A stretch of 64,000 nt of DNA, from contig CAWAUR010000002.1 of assembly GCA_963785255.1 (NCBI GenBank), positions 806,001 to 870,000 of the forward strand. Direction: 5' to 3'. Under the pieces are notes generated by a model, which saw nothing but the letters and a program-made list of their open reading frames with translations, was not told the origin of the DNA and made no database searches. This document shows positions 8,609 through 17,379 of this stretch, piece by piece. The number at the start of each line of letters is the position of its first letter. Positions within the stretch are counted from its first letter, which is position 1. This DNA comes from Bog-159 sp963785255 (GTDB lineage: Bacteria; Acidobacteriota; Terriglobia; Bryobacterales; Bryobacteraceae). Both the position numbers and the translations under genes were made by a program.

Positions 8609-9676
8609 ATGCTGAATACGCAGCATCCAATTCATCCCAAACGAGGTAATACCCGCGTGCGCGTAGTGGCCGGAATCGACCTTGGCGGAACCGCCATCAA
8701 TTATACGATCGTCAATCCGCAGGAGCAGTTCCTGATCGAAGCCCTGTGCGAATATCCCGCGCGATCCAAGGAGGGTCCCCAAATCTGTCTCCCACAGATC
8801 GTCGATGGCCTGAAAATCGCCGTCGAGATGGCCGGCCTGAGCGTGGCTGATGTAGTTGTTGCGGGCCTGGATACGCCCGGTCCGGCCAGCGCCGCGGGCG
8901 TACTCAGCGCGCTCGGCTCCACCAACTTCGTCCATGCCGATTGGGGCGGCTACGACATTCGCGGCAACCTGGCCGCGCGCCTCGGCATCCCCGTGACTTA
9001 CTTGAATGACGGAAATGCGGGTGCGCTCTGGGGCCACTTCAATATCTTCGGCACGCGGCGCGACGCTACCTCGGTTACGGTGGTCATCGGCACCGGACTC
9101 GGTGGCGGCGTCATCATCGACGGCCGCGACGTGAAAGGGCGCAAAGGTTTTGGCGGCGAATTGGGTCACGTGCTGCTGCCCTATCAGAATATCCGCGGCA
9201 TTGAAGGGCTGGTCCCGCAATGCAATTGTGGACGCACCGGCGATCTGGAATCGGTGTGCTCTCTAACGGGCATCGAAAAGTCGTTTCTGCCCTACTTTCT
9301 GCCGCGCTATCCCGATCACGAACTGGGCAAGCTGGGCAATCTGCATCAAGCCGCCAAGCTGGTGCGCGGCATGGCGGAAAAAGGCGACCCCATGTGCCGC
9401 GAAATTTTCCGCGTGCAGGCGCATGCGCTGGGCGTGTTCTTCGACGAAATGATCAACACCTTCGATCCCGATGCGTTGATCGTGGGCGGAGGCGCCATCG
9501 AAACCGGCCCCGAATTCCAGCGCTGGTTCATCGATGAGATTCACGCCGGCATGCCGCCGCAGCGCGAAGAGCAGTCCGATATTCCGGTTTACATCATGCC
9601 CAACGGCGATACCGCGGGCGCGCGCGGCGCAGCCATTGAAGCGCTGCAATACGCGCGGCAGAATGGCCTGCTGTAG
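8609..9676 (+). CDS. ROK family sugar kinase or regulator-type protein
   Basis: ROK (repressor, ORF, kinase) family protein, about 340-355 aa. The ATP-binding motif GIDLGGTAINYTIV is near the start, GLDTPGPASAAG and YLNDGNAGALWGHFN follow, then TVVIGTGLGGGVIIDG and GFGGELGHVLL, whose Glu-Leu-Gly-His contains the usual sugar/zinc-contacting residues. The zinc site reads CNCGRTGDLES, so the third cysteine of the usual CxCGxxGCxE is replaced by Asp. No helix-turn-helix precedes it, so a kinase is more likely than a repressor. ATG 8609 was chosen; GTG 8657 has a GAGG ribosome site 10 nt upstream and is a good alternative. Confidence 0.87.
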   Translation: MLNTQHPIHPKRGNTRVRVVAGIDLGGTAINYTIVNPQEQFLIEALCEYPARSKEGPQICLPQIVDGLKIAVEMAGLSVADVVVAGLDTPGPASAAGVLSALGSTNFVHADWGGYDIRGNLAARLGIPVTYLNDGNAGALWGHFNIFGTRRDATSVTVVIGTGLGGGVIIDGRDVKGRKGFGGELGHVLLPYQNIRGIEGLVPQCNCGRTGDLESVCSLTGIEKSFLPYFLPRYPDHELGKLGNLHQAAKLVRGMAEKGDPMCREIFRVQAHALGVFFDEMINTFDPDALIVGGGAIETGPEFQRWFIDEIHAGMPPQREEQSDIPVYIMPNGDTAGARGAAIEALQYARQNGLL

Positions 9677-9685
9677 GGCGGCTCG

Positions 9686-10576
9686 ATGACCCTCGACGAT
9701 CACCGCCGCTTCTACGCGGAAGAGATCGAGCAGGTGGCCAGTCTCGATTCACCCGCGCTTGTCGAGGCATTCGCGCGCGTGCCGCGCGAGAAGTTCCTGG
9801 GCCCGCCGCCATGGTATATCGTGGTCCGGGCGGGCGCTTCCGCCGGTCTGGGCGAGATGGCTTATCGCGCCACCAGTGAACCGCGCCATCTTTATCACGA
9901 CGTCGTGGTTTCCGTGGATCGCGCGAAGGATATCAACAACGGGCAGCCCAGCGCGCTTGCCAGTTGGATCGCCGCGCTCGATTTGAAGACCGGCGACCGC
10001 GTCTATCACATGGGCTGCGGCGTCGGCTACTACACCGCGATCATGGCGGAAGTTGTGGGTCCCACCGGCAGCGTGGTAGCCATCGATGCGCAGCCGGAAC
10101 TGGCGGCCCGCGCGCAAGAGAGCCTGGCCAGTTATCCGAACGTGACCGTGCACGCCGCCGATGGCGCGACATTCGATCCCGATGCCTGCGACGCCATGCT
10201 GATCACTGCGGGCGTCACGCATCCGCACGCGCTGTGGCTGGAACGTTTGCGCGAGGGCGGCCGATTAGTTCTGCCGCTGACTATCGCCGTCAGCCCTAAG
10301 ATCGGCCAGGGTGTAATGCTGAGACTGATTCGTCAGCCCGAGGGCTTCGCCGCGAATCTGGTAACGTTCGTGGCCATCTTCAACGGCATAAATCTGCGCG
10401 ACGCCGAACTCGAGGCGCCGCTGCGCGCAGAGCTTCCCAAGGCGATGGGCTCGGGCGCATTGGCGAAGTTGCGGTCGCTGCGGCGCGATGCGCACGAACG
10501 CGATGCCGCCTGCGTCGTCCACGCGCCGGGCCTGTGCCTCAGCAGCCGCGCAATATGCGAACCTGACGGGATATGA
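9686..10576 (+). CDS. Protein-L-isoaspartate methyltransferase-like protein
   Basis: Class I SAM-dependent methyltransferase of the PCMT family, 296 aa. The N-terminal part VEAFARVPREKFLGPPPWYI matches the start of Pcm proteins, and the SAM-binding motif I is VYHMGCGVGYYTAIMAEVVG with the acidic ribose-binding end of strand 2 at VVAIDAQPEL. The usual PCMT motif around the substrate site (ISxPxxVAxM) is not obvious here, being replaced by DINNGQPSALASWI, so activity on isoaspartyl residues is uncertain. It lies 9 nt past the ROK gene and overlaps the next gene by ATGA. Confidence 0.8.
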   Translation: MTLDDHRRFYAEEIEQVASLDSPALVEAFARVPREKFLGPPPWYIVVRAGASAGLGEMAYRATSEPRHLYHDVVVSVDRAKDINNGQPSALASWIAALDLKTGDRVYHMGCGVGYYTAIMAEVVGPTGSVVAIDAQPELAARAQESLASYPNVTVHAADGATFDPDACDAMLITAGVTHPHALWLERLREGGRLVLPLTIAVSPKIGQGVMLRLIRQPEGFAANLVTFVAIFNGINLRDAELEAPLRAELPKAMGSGALAKLRSLRRDAHERDAACVVHAPGLCLSSRAICEPDGI

Positions 10577-11580
10577 GCACATTTCAAAACCGCCAGTTCA
10601 AGTTGGCCGCTCGCCCCGTTGGCATGGTCAAACGGAGCGATTTCGAATTCGTCACCACGCCCGCCGGCGAACCCGGTCCCGGCGAGGCGCTGGTCAGAGT
10701 CCTGTACCTTTCGCTCGATCCGGCCATGCGCGGCTGGATGAACGCCGGCCGGTCGTACATCGCGCCCGTGGGCATCGGCGAGGTGATGCGCGCCGGCGGC
10801 ATCGGCCGCGTAGTGGCTTCGGGCGATCCCAGCCTCGCCGTCGGAGATACCGTCGTGGGCATGACCGGCGTGCAGGATTACGCCATCGTGCGGCCCAAGA
10901 CCGTCACCAAGGTCGATCCGCGCCTGGCGCCGCTGCCGCGCTTTCTGGGCGCGCTCGGCATGCCCGGACTCACTGCCTACTTCGGTCTGCTGGATATCGG
11001 CCAGCCGAAAGAAGGCGAGACGCTGGTGGTTTCAGCCGCCGCGGGCGCGGTCGGCGCGGTCACCGGACAGATTGGGAAGATCAAAGGCTGCCGCGTGGTG
11101 GGAATCGCGGGCGGGCCCGATAAGTGCCGCTATATCGTGGACGAGCTGGGCTTCGACGCCGCCATCGATTATAAGAGCCAGGATGTGCGCGCGGAGCTGG
11201 CGCGCCACTGCCCCAAGGGCATCCATATCTATTTCGATAACGTGGGCGGCGAGATTCTGGATATCGTGCTTTCGATGTTGGCGCGCCAGGCCCGCGTCAT
11301 AATCTGCGGCGCGATATCGCAGTACAACAACATGGAATCCATCGAAGGGCCGCGTAATTATATGTCGCTGCTCATCAATCACGCGCTGATGGAAGGCTTC
11401 GTGGTTTTCGATTATGCGGCGCGTTACGCGGAAGGCATGCAGGCGCTGGCAGGTTGGGCGATGTCCGGCAAGCTGAAGGCGCGCGAAGACGTCGTCGAAG
11501 GGCTGGAGACCTTTCCGGATACCTTTCAGAAGCTGTTTCGCGGCGAGAATTTCGGCAAGCTGGTACTCAAGGTAGAGTAA
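10573..11580 (+). CDS. NADP-dependent oxidoreductase, CurA/LTB4DH-type MDR
   Basis: Zinc-independent medium-chain dehydrogenase/reductase, 335 aa, of the double-bond reductase group (curcumin reductase CurA, leukotriene B4 dehydrogenase). Visible motifs are LSLDPAMRGWMN, GMPGLTAYFGLLDIG, and the NADPH-binding AAAGAVGAVTGQIGKIKGCRVVGIAGG. GIHIYFDNVGGEILD and ICGAISQYN are also family signatures. It probably reduces alpha,beta-unsaturated carbonyl compounds. The start ATG overlaps the methyltransferase stop. A family A repeat follows the stop codon at once, and that repeat is interrupted by the group II intron. Confidence 0.92.
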   Translation: MSTFQNRQFKLAARPVGMVKRSDFEFVTTPAGEPGPGEALVRVLYLSLDPAMRGWMNAGRSYIAPVGIGEVMRAGGIGRVVASGDPSLAVGDTVVGMTGVQDYAIVRPKTVTKVDPRLAPLPRFLGALGMPGLTAYFGLLDIGQPKEGETLVVSAAAGAVGAVTGQIGKIKGCRVVGIAGGPDKCRYIVDELGFDAAIDYKSQDVRAELARHCPKGIHIYFDNVGGEILDIVLSMLARQARVIICGAISQYNNMESIEGPRNYMSLLINHALMEGFVVFDYAARYAEGMQALAGWAMSGKLKAREDVVEGLETFPDTFQKLFRGENFGKLVLKVE

Positions 11581-11601
11581 GTGGGGCAGGCACTCTGCCT
11601 G
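11581..11601. repeat. Family A repeat, left half (intron 5' exon)
   Basis: GTGGGGCAGGCACTCTGCCT plus one G: a hairpin (CAGGCA, loop CTC, TGCCTG) right after the oxidoreductase stop. Joined to 13537-13556 it rebuilds an uninterrupted copy like that at 22640-22683, which marks the intron insertion point. Confidence 0.85.
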
Positions 11602-11964
11602 GATAGCGTCGGGATAAACCGGCGTGAAGTAGTGAATGAAAGAGTCATACAGGAAAGGAGTAGCGAACCATCCTGACCCCGAGCCATGTGAGGGCGGCGG
11701 CAACGACGCACTTGAAGCGTTGGCCTGGGGCATATGTGGGCTGGGTATCCCTGAAGTTGATGAGCTCCGAAATTGCCAAAATCATGGGCGCCGACGGTGT
11801 CAGGCTAACCGGAAGGCAACACGGCAGCGTGCGTAAACAGCGCGAGCACGTTGCGGCCCTGCGGAGTCGTAGACCCCACGCACGCATAGAAACTTCACGC
11901 GCGAGAACCGAGAGACCCCGTGGCTTTCCGCCGCCGGTAGAGGGCGGAACGCTGGGAGAAAGCG

Positions 11965-13479
11965 ATGAGCGATAAGACCCAGATGCACGGCGGCGGGGAG
12001 TCGCACAGCGGCGTAGTACCGACGAAGCGGTCGAACGCAGGCCAGGGAGGGCCGAAGGAGATCGCGGAGGGAAGGCCGCTGACCGAGGAGAATGCGGAAG
12101 AGCCTAACCCGTACCGGATGCAAGGCCGGGAAAGCGGGCCAAGCGGGCTGGACCGTGTACGTCAAGCAGCGCAGAAGGACAAGCAGTTGCGGTTCACCGC
12201 CCTGCTGCATCACGTCACTATCGACCTGCTCCGCAGCAGCTACTACGACCTGCAAAGGCAAGCGGCGGCGGGAGTGGACGGGGTGACGTGGCAAGCCTAC
12301 GGGGACGAACTGGAGGAGCGGCTCGCCGACCTCCATGGACGCATCCATCGCGGGGCCTATCGCGCGCAACCGTCGCGGAGAGTCTGGATCGACAAAGCCG
12401 ATGGGCGGAAACGGCCATTGGGCATCGCCGCCCTGGAAGACAAAATCGCCCAGGCAGCGGTGGTCGCGGTTCTCAATCCGATCTGGGAAGAGGACTTTCT
12501 GGGCATTTCGTACGGGTTCCGGCCGGGGCGCAAGCAGCACGACGCACTAGACGCGCTCTACGTCGGGATCACCAGCAAGAAGGTGAACTACGTTCTGGAC
12601 TTAGACATCCGGTCGTTTTTCGACAAAGTCGAACACGCTCAGATGGAAAAGTTCGTACGGCATCGGATAGGAGATGAACGGCTCGTCCGCTTGATCCTGA
12701 AATGGTTGAAGGCGGGCGTGATGGAGGACGGACAGTGGTACGAGACGAAGGAAGGGACCCCACAAGGGGCGGTGATTTCGCCGTTGCTAGCCAATCTCTA
12801 CCTGCATTACGTGCTCGATCTGTGGGTGCAGGCATGGCGGAAGAAGGTGGCGCACGGCGACATGATCGCGGTGCGGTACGCGGACGACGTGGTGTTCGGA
12901 TTCCAGGACCGGGAAGAGGCCGAAAAGTTTCTGGCGCAATTGCGGGAACGCGTGCGGAAGTTCGGGCTGGAATTGCATCCGGAGAAGACGCGCCTGATCG
13001 AATTTGGGCGCTATGCCGCTGAACGGCGGGCGAAGCGTGGGGAAGGGAAGCCGGAAACCTTCAACTTTTTGGGTTTCACTCACATCTGTGGGAAGAATCA
13101 CGCGACGGGGTACTTCATGGTGCTGCGGAAGACGATCGGCAAACGGATGGCCGCCAAGCTGAAGAAGATTCGGCAACAGCTCCGCCAACGCTTGCATGCG
13201 CGGGTTCCGGACACGACGGGGTGGCTGCAATCGGTGGTTCGCGGATATTTCCGATATCACGCCGTGCCGCGCAACGAGGAACGACTGAAAGCGTTCCGGC
13301 ACGAAGTGCTACGCATGTGGTGGTGGCAGCTTCGGCGGCGGAGTCAAAGAACCCGCTGGACCTGGAACAAATTTTGGGAGAAACTCGGGTGCCTCATCCC
13401 GGACGTCGAAATTCTGCATCCGTATCCTGACGTTCGCTTTGCGTGGCAGCACATCCAAGGTAAGAACCGTGTGCGTTAG
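11965..13479 (+). CDS. ltrA: Group II intron reverse transcriptase/maturase
   Basis: LtrA-like multifunctional protein of 504 aa that helps the intron splice and copies it at the target. RT motifs in order: KRPLGIAALEDKIAQAAV, DFLGISYGFRPGRKQHDAL, LDLDIRSFFDKVEH, GTPQGAVISPLLANLYLHYV, the catalytic VRYADDVVFGF, LHPEKTRLIEFG and FNFLGFTH. The maturase X domain follows (LRQRLHARVPDTTGWLQSVV, GYFRYHAVP). No HNH endonuclease is present, which points to retrohoming that uses replication-fork primers. GGGAG lies 6 nt before the ATG. The stop codon lies inside RNA domain V. The frame is open, so the protein may be active. Confidence 0.95.
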   Translation: MSDKTQMHGGGESHSGVVPTKRSNAGQGGPKEIAEGRPLTEENAEEPNPYRMQGRESGPSGLDRVRQAAQKDKQLRFTALLHHVTIDLLRSSYYDLQRQAAAGVDGVTWQAYGDELEERLADLHGRIHRGAYRAQPSRRVWIDKADGRKRPLGIAALEDKIAQAAVVAVLNPIWEEDFLGISYGFRPGRKQHDALDALYVGITSKKVNYVLDLDIRSFFDKVEHAQMEKFVRHRIGDERLVRLILKWLKAGVMEDGQWYETKEGTPQGAVISPLLANLYLHYVLDLWVQAWRKKVAHGDMIAVRYADDVVFGFQDREEAEKFLAQLRERVRKFGLELHPEKTRLIEFGRYAAERRAKRGEGKPETFNFLGFTHICGKNHATGYFMVLRKTIGKRMAAKLKKIRQQLRQRLHARVPDTTGWLQSVVRGYFRYHAVPRNEERLKAFRHEVLRMWWWQLRRRSQRTRWTWNKFWEKLGCLIPDVEILHPYPDVRFAWQHIQGKNRVR

Positions 13480-13532
13480 GAGCGCTCGCACGGATCTGTG
13501 CGGGGGGTGCCGGGCAACCGGCATCCCTACCG
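13464..13532 (+). ncRNA. Group II intron domains V and VI
   Basis: Domain V is the hairpin from GAACCGTGTGCG to CGCTCGCACGGATC (13464-13496). Domain VI is GGGGTGCCGG, GCAA loop, CCGGCATCCC, with the branch-point A expected in the following CTACC. The catalytic triad position reads AAC where AGC is normal (see findings). Confidence 0.75.
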
Positions 13533-13536
13533 CGAC

Positions 13537-13556
13537 CGGCGGCCTCTCAGGCCGCC
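13537..13556. repeat. Family A-type repeat, right half (intron 3' exon)
   Basis: The hairpin GGCGGCCT, CTC, AGGCCGCC directly after the intron. It also contains the stop codon of the minus-strand glycosidase-like gene. Confidence 0.8.
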
Positions 13557-15196
13557 AAGCGCCGCAATAGAATCGCCCAATCCAGCCATCCGGGTGCCTG
13601 CGGCGATTTCCAGCGCGGCCCCTCCACAGTCCCGATCGGCACCCATTCGCCGGTGAAAGCGCTAAACCAGACGGCCGCGTAGCGTCCCGGTGCGAGCGTC
13701 ACCGTAACATCGCCGCCCTGCGGTAGATACACGGCGTAAGCCTCACCCGGCTTGGCCAGACAATACGCACCGTGGTCGGCCAGTTCGTCGTGCGGATCCG
13801 TCTTCCACCATTCGAAGCTGGTAAAGAAATCCACCATGTGCTCATAGCCTTTCAGCATCACCATGGTGTCATCGCCGCGCCCGTTGATCCAACCGCCGCC
13901 GGTATCCGGCCAGATATTGGTGCCGCGCCGCGCGCTCTCTCCGGCAGTCCCGTACGCTCCGGCCATCGCGATATCCCAAGCGACGTGCCGCAGCGTTTCC
14001 GCCGAGTCGCCCCCCATACCCGGCGCCCAGTGCGGATAGTGATCCTCATAGCCGTACTCTTCGTTGGTCTGCGGAATGATACGGCCGGTCTTCGCCTGGA
14101 TCTGTCTCTCCTCCAGCATCAGCGTGTGCTGCGTGCGCGACCAATCCTGAATGGAGGTAAATCCGAACCATGCCGACGCGCGGTCCTGATGCTCGCGATG
14201 CACCGGATGGCTGGTGGCCAGATGGTGGTAAGGATCCCAGCTTTCGAGCAGTGTGCCCGTCTCGTGCGCCCACTTCTCGTCGCGAAAGCTATCCAAGTCG
14301 TCGCCCAGATCCCATGTGATATTTGAGAAGGCGCCCAGGCGCGCGGCCGCGTAGCGCAGATAGCGGCGCTCGTCTTCGCTGCCCGCGTCCGGATGGACGT
14401 GGCCGTCGCTGATGTCCTGGATGACGGAGACGACCATGTCGCGCTCGCGTGCAAAACGCAGCATGCGCTCGAACTTTTGCCAATAGGCCACATCGAAGCG
14501 CGTATAGTCGATCCCAGGGTGATCGAAGCTTCCCGGGTCCTTGGCGATCCAGGGCCGCAGAAACAGCGTGAAGTTGTCGCCCGTCATGGCCGGCTCGCCG
14601 TACATGGTGAACGTGGCGCCGGACAGCAGCACGCGCATGCGGTTGATCTTCAGATCGTGCAGGCGCTGGATGGAATTGCGGATGAAGCGTTCGTCGCGCC
14701 AGCCCATCAGCCAGAAAGCCGTGGTGCCATTGAAGAAGTAGTGTTCGCCGGTGCCTTCCCAAATGAAATGCCACGGATACTGAGGATCGACGCGGATGGG
14801 ACCGCGCCGCGCGGTGGCGCCAGGTGCGACGGTAAACGCGCCTTGCCACGTCTTGTTGAAATCGCCGCTCTGGTACACCACCGAGAAGGTGTAATCGCCA
14901 GGCGCGGAGGGCATGAAGCGGATGCGGAACAGGCTGCCATCGGCCGCGTCGCAGAAGCCCTCGACGGAAGCGCCTGGATGGTCGCCCCGTTTGGAGAACG
15001 ATCCAGCCAGCGTGGCGCCGGTGAAAGGATTGCCCGCGCGCGGTTCGCCGATGGCTGCCGTGATCTCGACGAAGTCGTATGGCTCGATGCGCGTGGCGGA
15101 TTGCGAGAACATCACATCCGCGGGCGCAGCCCACAGAGATGCCGCCTGGATCGCGGCGAGCGCCAGGATGGCAAGGGTGCAACGGAACATGCCCAC
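13547..15196 (-). CDS. Secreted DUF5060/DUF4038 glycoside-hydrolase-like protein
   Basis: Exported 549-aa protein. It has a signal peptide (CTLAILALAAIQAASLWA), an Ig-like DUF5060 domain (about residues 28-125, with YDFVEITAAI and PGDYTFSVVYQSGDF), and a TIM-barrel region of the DUF4038 type (GEHYFFNGTTAFWLMGWRDE; INRMRVLLSGATF; FERMLRFARERDMVVSVIQD; ITWDLGDDLD). The region TNEEYGYEDH probably holds an acidic catalytic residue. Such proteins are thought to act on plant or microbial polysaccharides. A second ATG lies two codons in. The stop lies within a repeat hairpin that is also the 3' exon of the intron. Confidence 0.82.
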   Translation of the reverse strand: MGMFRCTLAILALAAIQAASLWAAPADVMFSQSATRIEPYDFVEITAAIGEPRAGNPFTGATLAGSFSKRGDHPGASVEGFCDAADGSLFRIRFMPSAPGDYTFSVVYQSGDFNKTWQGAFTVAPGATARRGPIRVDPQYPWHFIWEGTGEHYFFNGTTAFWLMGWRDERFIRNSIQRLHDLKINRMRVLLSGATFTMYGEPAMTGDNFTLFLRPWIAKDPGSFDHPGIDYTRFDVAYWQKFERMLRFARERDMVVSVIQDISDGHVHPDAGSEDERRYLRYAAARLGAFSNITWDLGDDLDSFRDEKWAHETGTLLESWDPYHHLATSHPVHREHQDRASAWFGFTSIQDWSRTQHTLMLEERQIQAKTGRIIPQTNEEYGYEDHYPHWAPGMGGDSAETLRHVAWDIAMAGAYGTAGESARRGTNIWPDTGGGWINGRGDDTMVMLKGYEHMVDFFTSFEWWKTDPHDELADHGAYCLAKPGEAYAVYLPQGGDVTVTLAPGRYAAVWFSAFTGEWVPIGTVEGPRWKSPQAPGWLDWAILLRRLAA

Positions 15197-15219
15197 ACTG
15201 TAGCGCCGGGCTGCTCCTT

Positions 15220-15285
15220 GTGGGGCAGGCTCGCTCTTCGGGGAGCTTCGAATCGCCCTGGACAGGCCAGGAGGCCTGTCCTACC
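15220..15285. repeat. Family A composite repeat between divergent genes
   Basis: GTGGGGCAGGCTCGCTCTTC followed later by GGACAGGCCAGGAGGCCTGTCC-like. It lies upstream of both the minus-strand glycosidase gene and apaG, so not every copy is at a gene end. Confidence 0.8.
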
Positions 15286-15347
15286 CGGCCCCCGCAGCCA
15301 GAGTGGCTGCCCACCACGACACTCGATTTCGAGCGCGGCTTGCTATC

Positions 15348-15773
15348 ATGAAATCGATCATGCCCGATCTCAGTTCCGTGACCGCCCCGATGTCCGATGC
15401 CGTCACCAGGGATATCCGCGTGGAAGTTTTAGCCCGCTATTCGCCGGAGAACTCGCGCCCCGCGCAAGACGAATGGGTCTTTCAATATACGGTGCGCATC
15501 ACCAATCAGGGCACGGATACCGTCCAACTTCTAAGCCGCCATTGGATCATCACCGATGCGCTGGAGCACGTGGAGGAAGTCAGGGGCCCCGGCGTGGTGG
15601 GCGAGAGGCCGACGTTGGGGCCCGGCGAGTCGTTCAAATATTCCTCGTGGTGCCCGCTCAAGACTCCCATGGGAATGATGCACGGCACCTATCAGATGGT
15701 CCGCCAGGATGGCACCCAGTTCGATATCGAGATCGCGCCCTTTGCTTTGAAAGCGCGCTACACGGTCAACTAA
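15348..15773 (+). CDS. apaG: ApaG-domain protein
   Basis: ApaG family, about 141 aa, an immunoglobulin-like beta-sandwich. The signature is strong: VEVLARYSPENSRPAQDEWVF, YTVRITNQGTDTVQLLSRHW, ITDALEHVEEVRGPGVVGE, and LGPGESFKYSSWCPLKTPMG followed by MMHGTYQMV. In enterobacteria the gene lies near ksgA/apaH and has been linked to cobalt resistance and magnesium efflux, but the biochemical role is unsettled. ATG 15348 was chosen; an in-frame ATG at 15360 is also possible. The neighbours differ from those in proteobacteria. Confidence 0.92.
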   Translation: MKSIMPDLSSVTAPMSDAVTRDIRVEVLARYSPENSRPAQDEWVFQYTVRITNQGTDTVQLLSRHWIITDALEHVEEVRGPGVVGERPTLGPGESFKYSSWCPLKTPMGMMHGTYQMVRQDGTQFDIEIAPFALKARYTVN

Positions 15774-15776
15774 CAA

Positions 15777-17309
15777 CTACCATGTGTAGTGCGCGGTGTA
15801 AGTGACCACCTTCTCCTCGTCCGGCTGCAGGGTCACTTCGTATTCGATCGTTCTGCTATCCACCTGCCGGTGAGGCTGCGATTCCTGGCTGATACTCCAC
15901 GTGGACCAGCGGTAAAGATGCTCCACCACGCGCACCGTGGCCGCCTCCTTCTTGTGATTGCGCAGCTTGATCTCGAACGACTCGTCCAGCAATCCGCGTT
16001 GATGCTCCGATGAAAAATGCGTCTGGCGCCGTTCGCCCGTGATATCGAACGCGTTGCCGGTATACACGCGCACGGTTTCATCTTTAGGTGTGTGATCGAT
16101 GCGGTTCTCGCCCGTGAATTCTACCTGGCCATCATGGTCGCGGCGATAGAACCGCAGGCGGCCCGCGGGCAGCGGAACTCCCAGGTGATTGGCTTCGCTG
16201 TTTACGAATTCCCGTATCACCCACACGTGCGGATTGGATTCGACGCCGAATTCCGAGATGTTCCGCAGATCTTGAATTCCGTACCGCCTGTCCGGCGCGA
16301 AGCCATCGTAAATATACAATCGCTTGGATTGAATGCCGGAAGCGCGCAGAAACTCCACCTGCTTGGTTTCCCTATCGTGCAAGGTTGTGGGCAACGGCAG
16401 CGTATAGAGATGATAGTCTTCAAACGCCTTCTCGGTAACCTTGGGTTCAATGGCCATTAACATAGCCTGATCGCGGCCCATTCCGGCCATCCCACCTCCT
16501 TGCGGCTGTTCCTTGTTCACATCGCCCGCCATCAGCTTGATATGCGCATGGTCGAATTGCTTGCCGCACTGGTTATCGAGTGTCACCCAGGCAACCAGGT
16601 CCAGCGTATCGCCGGTCTCCGGCGCGACGATGTTATAGTCGCTCGACCAACTCAGTCCGCCTGAGATATAACTCAACTCAGCGTCGAAGCGGGCCGCCTG
16701 TGCGGAATTGAGAATCCAGTCGAGCGTGGGCTTGAGAATGGTATCGTCGCCTAAGGCGGGAAACATCGGCTCACCAGGCAGGGAGAATTGCAGCTTGCCA
16801 TCCACCTCGATAATCGGCTGGCCCGCACCTCCGGAAACCATACTCATCTGGTTGGCCGCATATTGCGATCCGTAACGGTTCATCGCTTGGTAATGCGGAA
16901 CGTATCCGCTGCGCACGATCTTGCCCGTAACGATGCCGGTGCTGCCATCCGGCCTGCGCACGGCGAATTCGACGGTCTTGCCTTCGAATAGATTGAGCAG
17001 CAGGTCCTGCGAAACCGGATCGTTGCGATAGTTCTGTTCCACGATGCGCAGGGGGTGTGCGCCCGCCGGATCGCGCAGGATCACCGAATCCGGTTCCACC
17101 TGCGCGGTCGCGCCCGTGAAACGGACGGTGTTGTTGCCTGCCTTCAAATCGAGCGGCAGGCTTTCGCGAATCACCGCGAAATCCTGGTTGTAAATGGTCA
17201 GGGCGGGATCGGCGCCCCATGCAAAACGTGCGAAAGCTGTGAAGCCGATGCACAGTTGGGCCAGCCGGACATAGCGGCGGCGAGAGAAGTGAGCTGTAAG
17301 TCTCATCAT
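15777..17309 (-). CDS. Secreted DUF4139 domain protein
   Basis: Exported protein of about 510 aa. After a basic N-terminus and hydrophobic stretch (LAQLCIGFTAFARFAWGA), the N-terminal part has LTIYNQDFAVIRESLPLDLKAG and the recurring VILRDPAG, typical of DUF4139 proteins with their N-terminal DUF4140-like region. The C-terminal beta-rich domain contains LSWSSDYNIVA, LDLVAWVTLDNQCGKQFDHA, and TVRVVEHLYRWSTW. Function is unknown; the fold suggests a cell-surface or periplasmic beta-sandwich protein. The two tandem ATGs at 17309 and 17306 begin just before the signal; a much longer open frame upstream is not supported. Confidence 0.8.
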   Translation of the reverse strand: MMRLTAHFSRRRYVRLAQLCIGFTAFARFAWGADPALTIYNQDFAVIRESLPLDLKAGNNTVRFTGATAQVEPDSVILRDPAGAHPLRIVEQNYRNDPVSQDLLLNLFEGKTVEFAVRRPDGSTGIVTGKIVRSGYVPHYQAMNRYGSQYAANQMSMVSGGAGQPIIEVDGKLQFSLPGEPMFPALGDDTILKPTLDWILNSAQAARFDAELSYISGGLSWSSDYNIVAPETGDTLDLVAWVTLDNQCGKQFDHAHIKLMAGDVNKEQPQGGGMAGMGRDQAMLMAIEPKVTEKAFEDYHLYTLPLPTTLHDRETKQVEFLRASGIQSKRLYIYDGFAPDRRYGIQDLRNISEFGVESNPHVWVIREFVNSEANHLGVPLPAGRLRFYRRDHDGQVEFTGENRIDHTPKDETVRVYTGNAFDITGERRQTHFSSEHQRGLLDESFEIKLRNHKKEAATVRVVEHLYRWSTWSISQESQPHRQVDSRTIEYEVTLQPDEEKVVTYTAHYTW

Positions 17310-17379
17310 GGAATTGTCGCACGGGCGCGCGGAAATGCCTATGCACTTAGCGGTCCGCGCGGTGATAAGGTGAGTGAGA

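Larger units (their letters stand above)
11602..13536 (+). mobile_element. Group II intron with ORF
   Basis: About 1.94 kb. Boundaries are set by comparing the flanks with the intact repeat at 22640-22683: the left flank ends GCCTG and the right flank resumes CGGCGGCC. The first 360 nt form the RNA domains I-III region, the reverse transcriptase lies in domain IV, and domains V and VI follow the ORF. It lies directly after a stem-loop and downstream of a stop codon, like introns that target terminator-type hairpins. The exact 5' nucleotide could be off by a few bases. Confidence 0.88.

Noticed and set aside
11965..13479. Retron or diversity-generating element
   Set aside because: The RT has a maturase domain and is followed by group II domains V and VI; no template/variable repeats or retron RNA seen.
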